Assembly: GCA_016293915.1 (NCBI GenBank)
Contig: JAEDCY010000003.1
Coordinates: 68,976 to 132,975 of the forward strand
Direction of reading: 5' to 3'
Origin: Treponema sp.
Lineage (GTDB): Bacteria > Spirochaetota > Spirochaetia > Treponematales > Treponemataceae
DNA: 64,000 nt
The position numbers and the translations under genes are program-made. A model generated the notes under the pieces. That model was not told where the DNA came from. It was given only the letters and a program-made list of their open reading frames with translations, and ran no database searches. Positions 28,301 to 38,252 of the stretch are shown here, one piece after another (position 1 is the stretch's first letter; each line of letters starts with the position of its first letter).

Positions 28301-29639
28301 AAGCCTTACAAGCAAGAGGATGAAGCTTAAGAGCTTTTCCTTCTACAAGTACAGGTTCAAATGCCTGGATACCAAGACGGTGAAGTGTTGGCGCACGGTT
28401 GAGCATAACAGGGTGCTCTTTTACTACTTCATCAAGAATTGCATATACTTCTGGAGACTCAGACTCAACAAGAGCCTTAGCCTTCTTAATATTAAATACT
28501 ACGTCCTTGTCTACAAGTTTCTTCATAAGGAATGGCTTGAACAATTCCAAAGCCATCTTTGTAGGGAGACCACACTGCCAGAGTTTAAGTTCTGGTCCAA
28601 CAACGATTACCGAACGTCCAGAGTAGTCAACACGCTTACCAAGAAGGTTCAAGCGGAAACGTCCCTGCTTACCTTTAAGGAGGTCAGAAATTGACTTGAG
28701 AGGGCGGTTTGAAGCACCCTTAACTGCACGCTTTCTTTTTGTGTTGTCGAACAAGGCATCAACAGCTTCCTGAAGCATTCGCTTTTCGTTGCGAATGATG
28801 ATGTCTGGAGCAGAAAGCTGCTGCAATCTCTTAAGACGGTTATTACGGTTAATAACACGGCGGTAGAGGTCGTTAAGGTCTGATGTAGCGAAACGTCCAC
28901 CATCGAGCTGTACCATTGGACGGAGCTCAGGAGGAATAACTGGAATAACGTCCAGAATCATCCAAGAAACCTTGTTTCCAGATGCACGGAAGTTTTCTAC
29001 AATTTCAATACGGCGAAGAAGTCTCTTGTCAGACTTAGCGCCTTTTTCAATCATTTTTGCACGGAGCTCTGCAGCAAGTTCATCAAGATCAAGGCGTTCG
29101 AGCATTGTCTTAATAGCCTCAGCACCCATATCTGCTGTAAAAGCAGAACCTGCATAGTGCTCAAGAGCTGCCTGGTACTCTTCTTCTGTAAGAAGCTGAC
29201 CTTTCTTAAGGTCTGTATCACCAGCATCAATTACGATGTACTTTTCGTAGTACAAAACTGAGCGGAGAGCTGCAACCTGAAGATCAAGCAAAAGACCCAT
29301 GCGGCTTGGAACTGAACGGTAATACCAGATATGGCTTACTGGAGCTGCAAGTTCAATGTGTCCTGTACGTTCACGGCGAACCTTGAAGTGAGTAACTTCA
29401 ACACCACAACGGTCACAAATTACACCCTTGTAACGGATAGACTTGAACTTACCACAGTAACATTCCCATTCCTTAGTTGTACCGAAAATTCTTTCACAGA
29501 AAAGACCATCTTTCTCAGGACGGAGTGTTCTGTAGTTTATAGTCTCAGGCTTTTTTACCTCACCGTAAGACCATGAACGAATGGTCTCTGGAGAAGCCAG
29601 TTTAATCTTTAAGCTGTCAAAATCCTGTACATCACGCAT
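25308..29639 (-). CDS. rpoC: DNA-directed RNA polymerase beta' subunit
   Basis: The 1443-residue catalytic subunit has an N-terminal zinc site ([20 protein letters not shown], about residues 58-77) and the catalytic Mg-binding loop [12 protein letters not shown]. The bridge-helix/trigger-loop region contains [20 protein letters not shown] second zinc cluster, [13 protein letters not shown], and a C-terminal acidic tail follow. The start is [12 protein letters not shown] at ATG 29639 behind AAGGAGG, overlapping the rpoB stop by 8 nt. An ATG 13 codons earlier lies deeper inside rpoB. Confidence 0.98.
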   Translation of the reverse strand: MRDVQDFDSLKIKLASPETIRSWSYGEVKKPETINYRTLRPEKDGLFCERIFGTTKEWECYCGKFKSIRYKGVICDRCGVEVTHFKVRRERTGHIELAAPVSHIWYYRSVPSRMGLLLDLQVAALRSVLYYEKYIVIDAGDTDLKKGQLLTEEEYQAALEHYAGSAFTADMGAEAIKTMLERLDLDELAAELRAKMIEKGAKSDKRLLRRIEIVENFRASGNKVSWMILDVIPVIPPELRPMVQLDGGRFATSDLNDLYRRVINRNNRLKRLQQLSAPDIIIRNEKRMLQEAVDALFDNTKRKRAVKGASNRPLKSISDLLKGKQGRFRLNLLGKRVDYSGRSVIVVGPELKLWQCGLPTKMALELFKPFLMKKLVDKDVVFNIKKAKALVESESPEVYAILDEVVKEHPVMLNRAPTLHRLGIQAFEPVLVEGKALKLHPLACKAFNADFDGDQMAIHVPLTQAAQMECWTLMLSARNLLDPANGNTIVAPSQDMVLGIYYMTAIKPNAKGSPKEINGQMRYRRFSTPDEVRMAAETGAIEWQTLIEVPAPKDSFDSEALDVKGDKDFKQGTQTFKKGDIIQTSAGRLAFNEAMPAEIEYVNRQMFDKSLKKMIEHVYHTKGSWLTIQMHDAIKDVGYKNATFYGATLCMKDILVPDEKPEIMAQANKEVEDIINQYGKGVITAEERYQRVTNIWARTNEKLTNLMMDNLEQDKQGFNTIYMMAKSGARGSRGQISQLAAMRGLMTKPNGDIIELPIKSNFYEGLSVIEYFISTNASRKGLSDTALKTADAGYMTRRLVDVAQDVVINEEDCCTINGIDYTAIKDGDEIKVPLSKRIEGHYTIERVVNAKGELICDVNQYIDEAMAKKIEAAGVEKVKLRTVLTCEAKHGICVKCYGKNLARNKIVEIGEAVGIIAAQSIGQPGTQLTLRTFHSGGAAEMSTDDNKIVLKFDAFIKNIEGTHVEKKDKWLFTRKGYMTVIRILDKIKVAADDELIAEDGKNIMRGDPILKHKGKEVIAGVNGKVVKGDGVLYITSKEQKIEIANGSTISVKAGAMVKKGEVIGEFEQFIEPILAESDGYIHFEDVIVGSTLEEKVDLQTGKTERYITDLHLDVKQPRIIITDEAGNPQGNYFLPAGAILLVEDKASVKAGDMIAKMNKEAQKSQDITGGLPRVSELFEARKPKNPCVLAQISGTVEFKDVRKGKRVISITDEYGKKFEHLVPMTKRMIVRDGDKVEAGEMLCAGSPNPQDVLAILGENALQNYLMDEIQNVYRQQGVDINDKHIGIIVRQMLRKIEIVSVGDTKFIFGQQVDKYKFHEENERVIAAGGQPAVGRPMFQGITKASLGVDSFISAASFQETTRVLTNAAISGATDGLHGIKENVAIGHMIPAGTGIKNYKDIKLFDDSDRDLDAQMNEILERRRLEEEQESQLEEPSFEAEDND

Positions 29640-32600
29640 TTGCATCCTCCTTATCAAATCCGGAAGCATTCTTGTCAATCAGTTCCTGATCACGTTCTGT
29701 AAGAGCAATCTGTTTACCCTTAGCATCATAAATTGTGAAATCAAGAGCCAAACCACGGAGTTCCTGTACCAGTACGTTGAATGATTCAGGGATTCCGATT
29801 GGAGATGAAGGATCGCCCTTTACGATAGACTCGTAAATCTTAGTACGTCCATTCATATCATCAGACTTGATTGTCATCATTTCCTGAAGAGTGTTAGCTG
29901 CACCATAAGCTTCAAGTGCCCAAACCTCCATTTCTCCAAGACGCTGACCACCAAACTGTGCCTTACCACCAAGAGGCTGCTGTGTAACCAGAGAATATGG
30001 ACCAGTTGCACGAGCATGCATCTTATCATCAACAAGGTGATGAAGCTTCATATAATAGATAACTCCGACGAAAATTGGGTTTACAAATGGTTCACCTGTA
30101 CGTCCGTCGTGTACAATCTGTTTACAGTCTGTAGAAATCTTAAGTCCTGTTCCGGCAACTGCCTTGTTAGCTTCTTCAAGCTTGTCTTCAATCATCTTCT
30201 GAGAAGGAGATTCGAATACAGGAACCTCGAAGAACTGATTCAAGTATTTACCAGCAATACCAAGTTCAGACTCAAGAATCTGACCAATGTTCATTCGGGA
30301 AGGTACACCAAGCGGGTTCAAACAAACATCAAGTGGAGTACCATCTTCGAGATATGGCATATCTTCAACAGGGAGAATACGTGAAACAACACCCTTGTTT
30401 CCGTGGCGTCCGGCCATCTTATCACCTTCACGAAGCTTACGCTTGTTAGCAATAAGAACCTTAACAACCTTATCTACTCCTGGGAGCAAATCATCACCTT
30501 CAAGGCGACTCATCTGCTGAATATCAATTACAACACCTTCAATTCCGTGTGGAACTCGGAGTGAAGAATCGCGAACTTCTTTAGCCTTTTCACCGAAGAT
30601 TGAGTTCAAAAGCTTGAACTCTGGAGTTGTTTCAGTTTCAGACTTTGGAGTAACCTTACCAACAAGGATATCTCCAGAACGAACCTTAGCACCAATACGG
30701 ATGATACCTTCAGAGTCGAGGTTTGCAAGAGCCTTCTCGGCTGTGTTAGGAATATCACGTGTAATGCGCTCTGGTCCGAGCTTTGTCTCACGGATTTCAA
30801 TCTGGAACTCTTTAATATGAATAGATGTATACATATCCTCGCGAACTACGCGCTGAGAAATAAGTACGGCATCCTCATAGTTGTAACCATTCCAAGGAAC
30901 GAAGCCTACGAGAATGTTACGTCCAAGAGCGAGTTCTCCGTTGAATGTTGCAGGTCCGTCAGCAAGTACATCACCGGTCTTAACCTTTTCACCAACATTT
31001 ACTGTAGGGCGCTGGTGGTTACATGTATCGTTGTTAGTTCTCTGATACTTCAAGAGGCTGTATTCATCAACTGCCTTAGAACCATCAACCTTTACTTTAA
31101 TAAGTTCACTTGAAACATAGATAACTTCACCATCGTGCTTAGCCTTGATAAGAACACCAGAGTCATAAGCACACTTTCTTTCCATACCAGTTCCAACATG
31201 TGGTGGTTCTGGGAAGAGAAGAGGTACAGCCTGACGCTGCATGTTACAACCCATGAGCGCACGGTTAGCATCGTCATGCTCAAGGAATGGAATCAAAGAA
31301 GCAGAAACAGAAATTACCTGACGTGGAGAAACGTCGATGTACTGAACGTCTTTTGGAGAACGCTGAGTATAGTTACCACGGTTACGGCAAGAAATTGTTT
31401 CTGTTGGGAATGAACCATCCTTCTTCATTCCTTCAACTACCTGACCAATGAAGTACTTGTCTTCATCCATAGCAGAAAGATATTCAACTTTGTTTGTAGC
31501 CTTTCCGTTTTCAACCTTACGATATGGAGCCTCGAGGAAGCCATAGTCATTGATACGTGTGTACATAGCGAGAGATACGATAAGACCAATGTTCGGTCCT
31601 TCAGGAGTCTCGATAGGACACATACGTCCATAATGTGAATAGTGTACGTCACGAACTTCGAAGCCGGCACGGTCACGTGAAAGACCTCCAGGTCCGAGAG
31701 CGTTAAGACGACGTTTATGTGTAAGTTCTGCCAGAGGGTTAATCTGATCCATGAACTGAGAGAGCTGAGAAGAACCAAAGAACTCTTTGATAGCAGCTAC
31801 GACAGGTTTGATAGAAATCAAATCCTGTGGCTTCATAGTATCAGTTTCTTTGAGACTCATTCTTTCCTTAGCAATACGCTCCATTCTTGCAAAAGCAGAC
31901 TTAAGCTGATTTGTCATCAACTCGCCTACAGAACGGATACGGCGGTTTCCAAGGTGATCGATATCATCAATCTGTTCTTCACCAATATAAACCTTGATAA
32001 GGAACTTCATTGTATTGATGATATCTTCCTTAACAAGAGTGAAGTCTTTTACATCATCAGAGTAATCGAACTTCTTGTTGAGCTTGTAGCGTCCAACACG
32101 TCCGAGGTCATAACGGCGCTCAGAGAAGAAGAGAGAGTTGAGGTCTTTTTCTGCCTGTTCAACTGTCATTGGCTCACCTGGCTGCAAAATTGCATATACA
32201 GCAGCGAGACAATCTTCTTTAGTTGGTTCATTATCTACAGAACCCTCTTTTACAAATTTAACTTCCTCACGTTCAAAACAGTTGATAATCATCTGTGAAT
32301 CAAGAGAAGTATTCTTTTCATCACCATTTGAATTGCTGCGTGTATCAAAACGAATTACGCAGATTTCATCGATTTTGTTAGCGAGAAGGTCATCAATATC
32401 ATGTGGATGAAGTTTTGTACCTGCATTAAAGAGTCTCTTTTCATTGCCTTCTTCATCTTTGATGATTACAGCAGAAGCAAGAACCTTGTCTACAAGTTCA
32501 TCACCCTTCTTTACCTTAACATCTTCTACATCGTAGAAGCAGCGGATTATTTCTTCACGTGTTGAATATCCAAGGGCACGAAGGAAAACTGTACCAAGAA

Positions 32601-33189
32601 TCTTCTTTTTGCGGTCAATCTTTGCAAAAATAAGCTCTTTTTTCTGGTCAATTTCGAATTCGAGCCAAGATCCGCGATATGGAATGATACGGCTTGAGTA
32701 TACCCCCTTGTCGTGGCAGAAAATAACGCCAGGTGAACGGTGAATCTGGGAAACAACTACGCGCTCAGCACCATTGATAACAAATGTACCACGGTCGGTC
32801 ATGAGCGGAATGTCACCCATATAAATATCTTTCTGGAGGATTGCTCCAGTCTGAAGGAAATTCAAATTAATACGGGCTTTTAAAGGGACTGAATAAGTAA
32901 GTCCTTTCTGCTTGCACTGCAACTCGGTGAATTTCTGATTCTCCCAGTCGAGCTCATAAAACTCATACTCCAATGACATATCGCCATTAGGACTTTCAAT
33001 AGGAAAAGTAGAAGTAAAAACGTCCTGAAGTCCCTGGTTGAGGATTTCTTTTTTTTCTTTCAAAGCTTCTGTCTGAAGGAAATCATCATACGACTTTGTC
33101 TGGATTGCGATAAGATCAGGAACATCCATAGCATGCTGGATGGCCTTTCCATAATTTTGACGGTTGATTGTTCGAGTCTTTGCGAACAT
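29632..33189 (-). CDS. rpoB: DNA-directed RNA polymerase beta subunit
   Basis: The 1185-residue protein has the rifampicin pocket [20 protein letters not shown] followed by [12 protein letters not shown]. Residue 496 (the position of E. coli Ser531) is Asn, and the equivalent of Asn518 is Ile. RNAP catalytic-site contacts [10 protein letters not shown] and the C-terminal [17 protein letters not shown] are present. Asn at the 531 position is known in spirochaetes with intrinsic rifampicin resistance. It follows rplL after a structured 166-nt spacer. Confidence 0.98.
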   Translation of the reverse strand: MFAKTRTINRQNYGKAIQHAMDVPDLIAIQTKSYDDFLQTEALKEKKEILNQGLQDVFTSTFPIESPNGDMSLEYEFYELDWENQKFTELQCKQKGLTYSVPLKARINLNFLQTGAILQKDIYMGDIPLMTDRGTFVINGAERVVVSQIHRSPGVIFCHDKGVYSSRIIPYRGSWLEFEIDQKKELIFAKIDRKKKILGTVFLRALGYSTREEIIRCFYDVEDVKVKKGDELVDKVLASAVIIKDEEGNEKRLFNAGTKLHPHDIDDLLANKIDEICVIRFDTRSNSNGDEKNTSLDSQMIINCFEREEVKFVKEGSVDNEPTKEDCLAAVYAILQPGEPMTVEQAEKDLNSLFFSERRYDLGRVGRYKLNKKFDYSDDVKDFTLVKEDIINTMKFLIKVYIGEEQIDDIDHLGNRRIRSVGELMTNQLKSAFARMERIAKERMSLKETDTMKPQDLISIKPVVAAIKEFFGSSQLSQFMDQINPLAELTHKRRLNALGPGGLSRDRAGFEVRDVHYSHYGRMCPIETPEGPNIGLIVSLAMYTRINDYGFLEAPYRKVENGKATNKVEYLSAMDEDKYFIGQVVEGMKKDGSFPTETISCRNRGNYTQRSPKDVQYIDVSPRQVISVSASLIPFLEHDDANRALMGCNMQRQAVPLLFPEPPHVGTGMERKCAYDSGVLIKAKHDGEVIYVSSELIKVKVDGSKAVDEYSLLKYQRTNNDTCNHQRPTVNVGEKVKTGDVLADGPATFNGELALGRNILVGFVPWNGYNYEDAVLISQRVVREDMYTSIHIKEFQIEIRETKLGPERITRDIPNTAEKALANLDSEGIIRIGAKVRSGDILVGKVTPKSETETTPEFKLLNSIFGEKAKEVRDSSLRVPHGIEGVVIDIQQMSRLEGDDLLPGVDKVVKVLIANKRKLREGDKMAGRHGNKGVVSRILPVEDMPYLEDGTPLDVCLNPLGVPSRMNIGQILESELGIAGKYLNQFFEVPVFESPSQKMIEDKLEEANKAVAGTGLKISTDCKQIVHDGRTGEPFVNPIFVGVIYYMKLHHLVDDKMHARATGPYSLVTQQPLGGKAQFGGQRLGEMEVWALEAYGAANTLQEMMTIKSDDMNGRTKIYESIVKGDPSSPIGIPESFNVLVQELRGLALDFTIYDAKGKQIALTERDQELIDKNASGFDKEDANA

Positions 33190-33290
33190 CAGATCCCCCT
33201 GATATTGTGTTTCGGCTCGTTTACTGCTACATGCAAGAAACTCTGCACAGCACAGAAAACACCGATAATAAATGCCGTAAATACGACTAA

Positions 33291-33328
33291 AGGGGATATC
33301 CGGCCCTTTTACCTGCCAGACATCCCCT
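33291..33328 (-). promoter_or_regulatory. Strong hairpin in the rplL-rpoB spacer
   Basis: AGGGGAT (33291-33297) pairs with ATCCCCT (33322-33328), with further pairs inside (GGCC/GGCC-like). There is no U-run. In other bacteria this spacer holds an attenuator or RNase III site that sets the ratio of ribosomal protein to polymerase; the hairpin here is a candidate equivalent. Confidence 0.6.
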
Positions 33329-33339
33329 ATAGATAAATT

Positions 33340-33355
33340 GTCAGTTTACGCTGAC
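33340..33355 (-). promoter_or_regulatory. Hairpin directly after the rplL stop
   Basis: GTCAG-tttacg-CTGAC abuts the rplL stop codon at 33356 and precedes the larger hairpin in the same spacer. Confidence 0.5.
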
Positions 33356-33736
33356 TTATTTCTTGCTAGCCTTTCCACCAGCTTCTTCGATCTTCTTAAT
33401 GAATTCGTCAGCATCAGCCTTAGATACACCTTCCTTAAGAGCTTTTGGTGCACCTTCAACAAGAGCCTTAGCTTCACCAAGTCCGAGACCTGTGATTTCG
33501 CGAACAGCCTTGATTACTGGAATCTTCTTTGCTGCGTCGAATGACTCGAGAGTTACTGTGAACTCTGTCTGCTCTTCAGCACCACCAGCTGCTGCGCCTG
33601 CTGCAGGACCTGCTGCAACTGCTACTGCTGCTGTTACGCCGAATTTTTCTTCCATTGCTTTTACGAGTTCTGAAACTTCAAGAACTGACATAGATGCGAT
33701 TGCATCAAGAATCTGATCATTTGTGAGAGCTGCCAT
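33356..33736 (-). CDS. rplL: 50S ribosomal protein L7/L12
   Basis: The 126-residue protein has the N-terminal dimerisation helix pair ([20 protein letters not shown]), an Ala/Gly/Pro hinge ([11 protein letters not shown], about residues 43-53) and the C-terminal factor-binding domain (EKTEF-like strand, [20 protein letters not shown]). It forms the flexible stalk with L10. Confidence 0.98.
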   Translation of the reverse strand: MAALTNDQILDAIASMSVLEVSELVKAMEEKFGVTAAVAVAAGPAAGAAAGGAEEQTEFTVTLESFDAAKKIPVIKAVREITGLGLGEAKALVEGAPKALKEGVSKADADEFIKKIEEAGGKASKK

Positions 33737-33832
33737 ATTGTCTTCTCCACTATAAATTAGTTATATTTTCCACCTTCCGGATTTCCAGCTGGTGGCAGCA
33801 GATTTAACTCAACTGAGTCTTTCTGCATTTTA

Positions 33833-33866
33833 CACCGACAGTCGACAGCTATGAAGCCTGACGGTG
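33833..33866 (-). promoter_or_regulatory. Hairpin in the rplJ-rplL spacer
   Basis: CACCGACAG (33833-33841) and CTGACGGTG (33858-33866) pair at 8 of 9 positions across a 16-nt loop, within the unusually long (159 nt) gap between rplJ and rplL. It may adjust L7/L12 synthesis relative to L10, since four or more L7/L12 copies are needed per L10. Confidence 0.5.
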
Positions 33867-33895
33867 ATTTTTATTTGTTGTTTTAGAAAGTGTTA

Positions 33896-34411
33896 TTAGT
33901 TTGCACCTTCTGCAGCTTTTTTGTCTGCGTAAGCCTTCAATGTAGCGGCAAGCTTCTGAGCTGGTCCGTTCATTGCAGACATAAGCATAGCAATAAGCTG
34001 GTTTCTTCCAGGAACCTTTGAGTAAGCCTCAATCTTAGCCTGGTCATAGATTTCGTTAGCAATGCTAGCACCCTTTACTGAAAGTGCTGGAGCATCTTTA
34101 GCGAAGTCAAAGAGAACCTTTGCTACTTCGTTTGAATCTTCCTTAGCCATTGCAACAACAGTTGGTCCTTTGAGGTAGTCGGCAACGTTTTCAACCTTCA
34201 TTTCCTCAAAAGCAATGCGTGCAAAGTTGTTTTTTACAACCTTAAGGATAGCATTCTTTTCACGAAGTTTATCACGAAGAGCAGTAATCTGCTCTACTGT
34301 AAGACCGCGATAGTCAGCGAAAATGAAGTCGCTGTAATCTGCAAATGTCTTTTTTGCTTCTTCAATAGCCTGAGCCTTAGCTGGCTGAATTTTCTTTGCT
34401 CTTACTGCCAT
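33896..34411 (-). CDS. rplJ: 50S ribosomal protein L10
   Basis: The 171-residue protein has the N-terminal rRNA-binding domain (DFIFADYRGLTVEQITALRD, VVKNNFARIAFEE) and the C-terminal helix that binds L7/L12 dimers. The ATG overlaps the rplA stop (TAATG). It is the autoregulator of its operon in E. coli. Confidence 0.97.
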   Translation of the reverse strand: MAVRAKKIQPAKAQAIEEAKKTFADYSDFIFADYRGLTVEQITALRDKLREKNAILKVVKNNFARIAFEEMKVENVADYLKGPTVVAMAKEDSNEVAKVLFDFAKDAPALSVKGASIANEIYDQAKIEAYSKVPGRNQLIAMLMSAMNGPAQKLAATLKAYADKKAAEGAN

Positions 34412-35088
34412 TATTCGCCTTCCTTATAATCAACCCAAACACCTGGGCCCATAGATGAACTTACAGACACAGATTTAACAAAACCAGCAGCTGCACCAGC
34501 AGGCTTCTTCTTGCTTACTTCAGCAAGGAGAGTGTTTACGTTTGCAACAAGCTTATCTGTATCCATAGAACACTTACCAACAGCAATGTGTACGATACCA
34601 GTCTTATCAGCACGGAATTCTGTACGACCCTTCTTAAGTTCTGCAACAGCCTGTGCTACGTTAGGAGTTACAGTACCAGTCTTAGGGTTAGGCATCAAAC
34701 CTTTGCGTCCAAGAACCATACCAAGACGACCTACATCTTTCATCATATCAGGTGTAGCAACAGCAACGTCGAAGTCTAACCAGCCGTCCTTTACCTTTTC
34801 GATATATTCTTCACCTGCGAAAGCAGCACCAGCATCAAGAGCTTCCTTTACCTTGTCTCCTTTACAGAAAACGAGAACTTTCTTTTCACCCTTGAACTGA
34901 TTTGGGAATACCAATGTATCACGTACAGTAGCATTTTTCTCAAGACGAAGTACAACGTGAGCTTCTACAGTCTCATCGAAGTTAGCAAACTTCATATCCT
35001 GAACCATTTTACAAGCTGAAGCTACATCATATTTCTTTGAAAGATCATACTTTGCAGCAGCTGCGTTATATTTCTTTCCATGTTTCAT
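34411..35088 (-). CDS. rplA: 50S ribosomal protein L1
   Basis: The 225-residue protein has domain I (YDVASACKMVQDMKFANFDE) and domain II (VGRLGMVLGRKGLMPNPKTG, the L1 signature), then GTVTPNVAQAVAELKKG. It forms the L1 stalk that moves E-site tRNA. It follows rplK by 1 nt. Confidence 0.98.
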   Translation of the reverse strand: MKHGKKYNAAAAKYDLSKKYDVASACKMVQDMKFANFDETVEAHVVLRLEKNATVRDTLVFPNQFKGEKKVLVFCKGDKVKEALDAGAAFAGEEYIEKVKDGWLDFDVAVATPDMMKDVGRLGMVLGRKGLMPNPKTGTVTPNVAQAVAELKKGRTEFRADKTGIVHIAVGKCSMDTDKLVANVNTLLAEVSKKKPAGAAAGFVKSVSVSSSMGPGVWVDYKEGE

Positions 35089-35089
35089 A

Positions 35090-35521
35090 TTACTGCTCCA
35101 CCTCTACACCCATACTGCGTGCAGTACCGGCAATGATTTTCTTTGCTGCTTCGATATCGTTAGCATTGATATCTGGCATCTTTGTCTTAGCGATTTCTTC
35201 CAGGTCTTTCTTAGAAAGAGTTGCAACCTTATTACGAAGAGGATTTCCTGACCCCTTATCGAGTTTACAAGCCTTCTTAATAAGAACTGCTGCTGGAGGA
35301 GTTTTAAGAATGAATGTGTAAGATTTGTCCTGATAAACTGTAATTACTACAGGAATTACAAGACCTTTTTCCATTGACTTAGTTCGATCATTGAATTCCT
35401 GAACGAACTTTGGAGCTGAAACTCCGTGAGGTCCAAGAGCTGGTCCAATTGGAGGAGCTGGTGTTGCTGCTCCTGCAGGACACTGCAATTTGATCACGGC
35501 AGTTACTTTCTTTGTAGCCAT
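35090..35521 (-). CDS. rplK: 50S ribosomal protein L11
   Basis: The 143-residue protein has the N-terminal Pro-rich switch ([20 protein letters not shown]) and the 23S-binding C-terminal domain. It acts in the GTPase-associated centre. It is preceded by a 157-nt leader after nusG that could hold an L1-type autoregulatory site and contains TTTGTA/TACAAA and GTCC-rich pairings; no specific binding site is proven. Confidence 0.98.
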   Translation of the reverse strand: MATKKVTAVIKLQCPAGAATPAPPIGPALGPHGVSAPKFVQEFNDRTKSMEKGLVIPVVITVYQDKSYTFILKTPPAAVLIKKACKLDKGSGNPLRNKVATLSKKDLEEIAKTKMPDINANDIEAAKKIIAGTARSMGVEVEQ

Positions 35522-35678
35522 TTTATTTCTCCCAATGTTGGTGTGAAAGCATCATATAGATGTCTTTCTAACGAAACGCCTATGTCCAACGGACCTGCGC
35601 CTCTCCCAAAAACAGGATTAAATGATTTGTACTTGGGATACAAACCCCTGAATTTGCTAAATATTAATAGTAAAGAAC

Positions 35679-36257
35679 TTAGGCTTTTTCAGCCTGAAGG
35701 AAGCTTACTTCTACTGGAGTTGGGCGACCAAAAATCTGAACCTCAACACTAAGCTTCTCTTTTTCCATATTGATTTCTTTAACAGTACCAGTGAATGATG
35801 CAAAAGGACCGTCAGCAATTTTAACAACATCGCCAACATTGAATGACTGACGTACACGAACCTGTTTATCACCTTTAATTACACCAGACTTCTGAAGAAG
35901 ATTCATAGCCTCATCTTTAGTGATTGGCATAGGACGATTAGAACGGCTCACATTACCAACAAAGCCGGTAACACCCTGAATCTTATACAACTTAGCACAA
36001 GTATCTTTCCAGCCAATTTCTGGAAGATCCATTTCAAGCATTATATAACCAGGGAGAAACTTATTTGAACGTGTGCGTTTTTTACCATCTTTAATTTCAA
36101 CAACTTCTTCAACAGGAACCTTTACATCAATAACAACTTCCGGATCAATTCCTGTCTTATCTCCACTAGAAAATTTTTCAAGAAGAGACTTAATTGTACG
36201 TTCGATTTTTCCTTCGTAACCAGTGTAAGTATGAAGAATATACCAGCTCTTAGACAT
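35679..36257 (-). CDS. nusG: Transcription termination/antitermination factor NusG
   Basis: The 192-residue protein has the NGN domain at about residues 1-115 (SKSWYILHTYTGYEGKIERT; LPGYIMLEMDL) and the KOW domain at about 135-190 (FNVGDVVKIADGPFASFTGT). It links RNA polymerase to ribosome or Rho. An insertion of about 35 residues between the first NGN strands (SSGDKTGIDPEVVIDVKVPV) is typical of spirochaetes and some other phyla. It is 9 nt after secE. Confidence 0.97.
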   Translation of the reverse strand: MSKSWYILHTYTGYEGKIERTIKSLLEKFSSGDKTGIDPEVVIDVKVPVEEVVEIKDGKKRTRSNKFLPGYIMLEMDLPEIGWKDTCAKLYKIQGVTGFVGNVSRSNRPMPITKDEAMNLLQKSGVIKGDKQVRVRQSFNVGDVVKIADGPFASFTGTVKEINMEKEKLSVEVQIFGRPTPVEVSFLQAEKA

Positions 36258-36266
36258 TTTTCCGTC

Positions 36267-36449
36267 CTATTTCATCAAAATACGGAACAACTCAGTAAAA
36301 CCAAGATCAAGTAATCCAAGTATCAAAGCAACAAGGATTGTAGAAATAATAACAACTTTGATTGAAGAAATTACATCATCTTTTGTAGGCCACACTACTC
36401 TCTTCAATTCTGCTTTGCTTTCTTTAAAAAACTGAATTACCTTAGCCAT
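36267..36449 (-). CDS. secE: Protein translocase subunit SecE
   Basis: The 60-residue, single-spanning SecE has the amphipathic cytoplasmic helix IQFFKESKAELKRVVWPTKD with the diagnostic WPT motif. The membrane helix IKVVIISTILVALILGLLDL is at about residues 30-49. It clamps SecY. Confidence 0.97.
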   Translation of the reverse strand: MAKVIQFFKESKAELKRVVWPTKDDVISSIKVVIISTILVALILGLLDLGFTELFRILMK

Positions 36450-36469
36450 AACACCTTTCCTTTATAAAT

Positions 36470-36542
36470 CAGGGCAGGCAGGATTTGAACCCACGACAGG
36501 CGGTTTTGGAGACCGCTGCTCTACCAGCTGAACTACTGCCCT
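36470..36542 (-). tRNA. tRNA-Trp (CCA anticodon)
   Basis: The minus strand folds as a cloverleaf: acceptor AGGGCAG/CTGCCCT, D-arm TTCAGCTGGTAGAG, anticodon loop CTCCAAA reading UGG codons, and T-loop GGTTCAAATCC. The discriminator is G, as expected for tRNA-Trp. The 3' CCA is not encoded. It is embedded between rpmG and secE. Confidence 0.97.
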
Positions 36543-36581
36543 ATATATCTAAACCGGCCGAAACCGGATAAATATCAAAAA

Positions 36582-36758
36582 TTATTTTGCTTTTGTTTCT
36601 TTATGAAGAATACTCTTCTTGCAGAACGGACAGTACTTATTCTTTTCGAGCTTTCCTGTGATGTTCTTGCGGTTCTTGTAAGTAGTATAATTCTTTCTCT
36701 TACATTCTGTGCACTGCAAAGCGATAATTTCAACAGCACCTTTCTTCTTGCTTCCCAT
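36582..36758 (-). CDS. rpmG: 50S ribosomal protein L33, zinc-binding type
   Basis: Reading from ATG 36758 gives 58 residues: [20 protein letters not shown] and so on to [12 protein letters not shown]. Two Cys pairs (CTEC and CPFC) form the zinc site. It sits between two tRNA genes in the order tRNA-Thr, rpmG, tRNA-Trp, secE, nusG, and has GGAG before the start. Confidence 0.96.
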   Translation of the reverse strand: MGSKKKGAVEIIALQCTECKRKNYTTYKNRKNITGKLEKNKYCPFCKKSILHKETKAK

Positions 36759-36799
36759 ATTTAACTCCTAAATATATTCGCCAAAAAAATAATTTTCAA

Positions 36800-36872
36800 A
36801 GCCCACGTGCAGAATCGGACTGCAGACCTCCACATTACCGATGTGGTGCTCTACCAACTGAGCTACGGGGGC
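36800..36872 (-). tRNA. tRNA-Thr (GGT anticodon)
   Basis: Minus-strand cloverleaf: acceptor GCCCCCG against CGTGGGC (one C-U mismatch at pair 5-68), D-arm GCTCAGTTGGTAGAGC, anticodon stem-loop CCACA-TCGGTAA-TGTGG. The T-arm TGCAG-TCCGATT-CTGCA has C where the invariant U55 is expected. CCA is not encoded. The deviations are modest and the gene is probably functional. Confidence 0.9.
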
Positions 36873-36917
36873 ATTTGCAGTATTCCACACTAACTCATAG
36901 AAAACATGCGTTCTACG

Positions 36918-36946
36918 AATATAAACTAAGAAATAATTTTAGTCAA
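36918..36946 (-). promoter_or_regulatory. Promoter of the tRNA-Thr/rpmG/secE-nusG block
   Basis: Minus strand: -35 TTGACT (36941-36946), a 17-bp spacer and -10 TATATT (36918-36923). It lies about 40 nt before tRNA-Thr. It is close to consensus and followed by a GC-containing discriminator, as expected for a stringently controlled stable-RNA promoter. Confidence 0.85.
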
Positions 36947-36995
36947 TAAAATTCTTTTAGAATTCAAGAAAAATCTACGAAATTTTAAGTATTAA

Positions 36996-37073
36996 GGAGG
37001 GGAAAGCCTTCCCCTGCGGCCGCACTTTGTTGCGTCCTACCCCTTCTCCTAGGGCTACCGCCCTAAAACCCGC
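36996..37073. repeat. R2-family hairpin-pair repeat, copy b
   Basis: Hairpin GGGGAA-agcc-TTCCCC (36999-37014) and hairpin TAGGG-ctaccg-CCCTA (37050-37065) are followed by AAAACCCGCT. The layout and tail match 2301-2448. Stem bases differ compensatorily (GGGGGA/TCCCCC there). This copy lacks the enclosed R1 element. Confidence 0.7.
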
Positions 37074-37164
37074 TGCCAGCAAATCAAACCTATCACTTTA
37101 ATAGAATAGAATTTATCTACCATTTATGTTATCATCACATATCATTTTAAGCAATGAGGTTTAT

Positions 37165-38034
37165 ATGAATATTGATATGCTGATAGACGGAATCCTGGAT
37201 TCCTATGACAGATACGGACTCGTCAATAGAAATCACACTGAAGATTTTCCAAACAGACAAAATGTAGTTTCTATTCTTTCAGATTTACAGTCGGTCGTTT
37301 TTCCTGGTTTCAGAGCAGCAGAAGACATTGATTCTGTAAACATCAGATACGTAATCGGTCAAAAAGTTAACAATATAATTGCAAACCTCACCCGCGAAAT
37401 TCAAAAAGCCCTGATTTATACAAGAGTTCAAACCTGCAATCATGAAGAAATCGGGAACATTTCGGAATCTCATTGCTTCAAACTTGCAGAAAAAACTGCA
37501 GTAGCTTTAATAGAAGAAATCCCAGAAATAAGACGCCAGATTCAGCTGGATGTTGTTGCCACATTTAACGGCGACCCAGCTGCAAGAAGTAACGAAGAGG
37601 TTGTTTTGTCTTATCCAGGGCTCGAAGCAATTCTCGTTTACCGCATTGCCCACTTCCTTTACAAAAGCGGAGTGCCTATCATTCCACGTATTATGAGTGA
37701 ACACGTTCATGGAAAAACCGGAATTGATATTCATCCGGGTGCTACGATTGGCGAATCATTCTTTATTGACCATGGAACCGGTGTTGTTGTAGGTGAAACC
37801 TGTATAATAGGAAACAACGTAAAGATTTATCAGGGTGTTACACTCGGAGCTTTAAGCGTTAAGAAAAATCTTCAAAATAAAAAGCGTCATCCAACTATTG
37901 AAGATGATGTAACAATCTACGCAAACGCTACAATTTTAGGTGGAGAAACAATAATAGGCCGCGGCTCAATAATCGGTGGTAATACCTGGGTAACAGAAAG
38001 TGTTCCTGCCGGCTCGTTGATTACACAAGGCTAA
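37165..38034 (+). CDS. cysE: Serine O-acetyltransferase
   Basis: The 289-residue protein makes O-acetylserine, the entry to cysteine synthesis. The C-terminal left-handed beta-helix shows hexapeptide repeats and catalytic motifs ([39 protein letters not shown]). The helical N-terminal half is longer than in E. coli CysE, as in the plant-like/EpsC subgroup. ATG 37165 is preferred for its GAGG site; an ATG at 37126 is in frame but has none. A hairpin follows the stop. Confidence 0.9.
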   Translation: MNIDMLIDGILDSYDRYGLVNRNHTEDFPNRQNVVSILSDLQSVVFPGFRAAEDIDSVNIRYVIGQKVNNIIANLTREIQKALIYTRVQTCNHEEIGNISESHCFKLAEKTAVALIEEIPEIRRQIQLDVVATFNGDPAARSNEEVVLSYPGLEAILVYRIAHFLYKSGVPIIPRIMSEHVHGKTGIDIHPGATIGESFFIDHGTGVVVGETCIIGNNVKIYQGVTLGALSVKKNLQNKKRHPTIEDDVTIYANATILGGETIIGRGSIIGGNTWVTESVPAGSLITQG

Positions 38035-38049
38035 AAAAAAACAAGGTTC

Positions 38050-38099
38050 CCAGACAGTAACACTAAAAGGGAACCTTGCCGTCCAGCGTTGCTGGACAT
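38050..38099. terminator. Paired hairpins after the serine acetyltransferase gene
   Basis: CAAGGTTCCC (from about 38041) pairs with GGGAACCTTG (to 38078). The next hairpin is GTCCAGC-gtt-GCTGGAC (38081-38097). The A-run precedes the first stem, so the classical U-run would be on the minus strand; termination on the plus strand is uncertain. Confidence 0.5.
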
Positions 38100-38252
38100 C
38101 GGAGAGAGTTTATCAGCTTATTTACAAGCTGTCTTTAATATAATACCATCTTTTTTAGATGTCAATACTTTTATGAAAAATTCACAATTTTTTTATGATT
38201 TTTTTCATCAAAATAAAATATTTAAATAGCAACCGCAAAAAGAGGCATAATA

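Noticed and set aside
31717..32298. 193-residue open frame opposite rpoB
   Set aside because: It is an antisense shadow of a conserved gene; codon use and composition are not protein-like.
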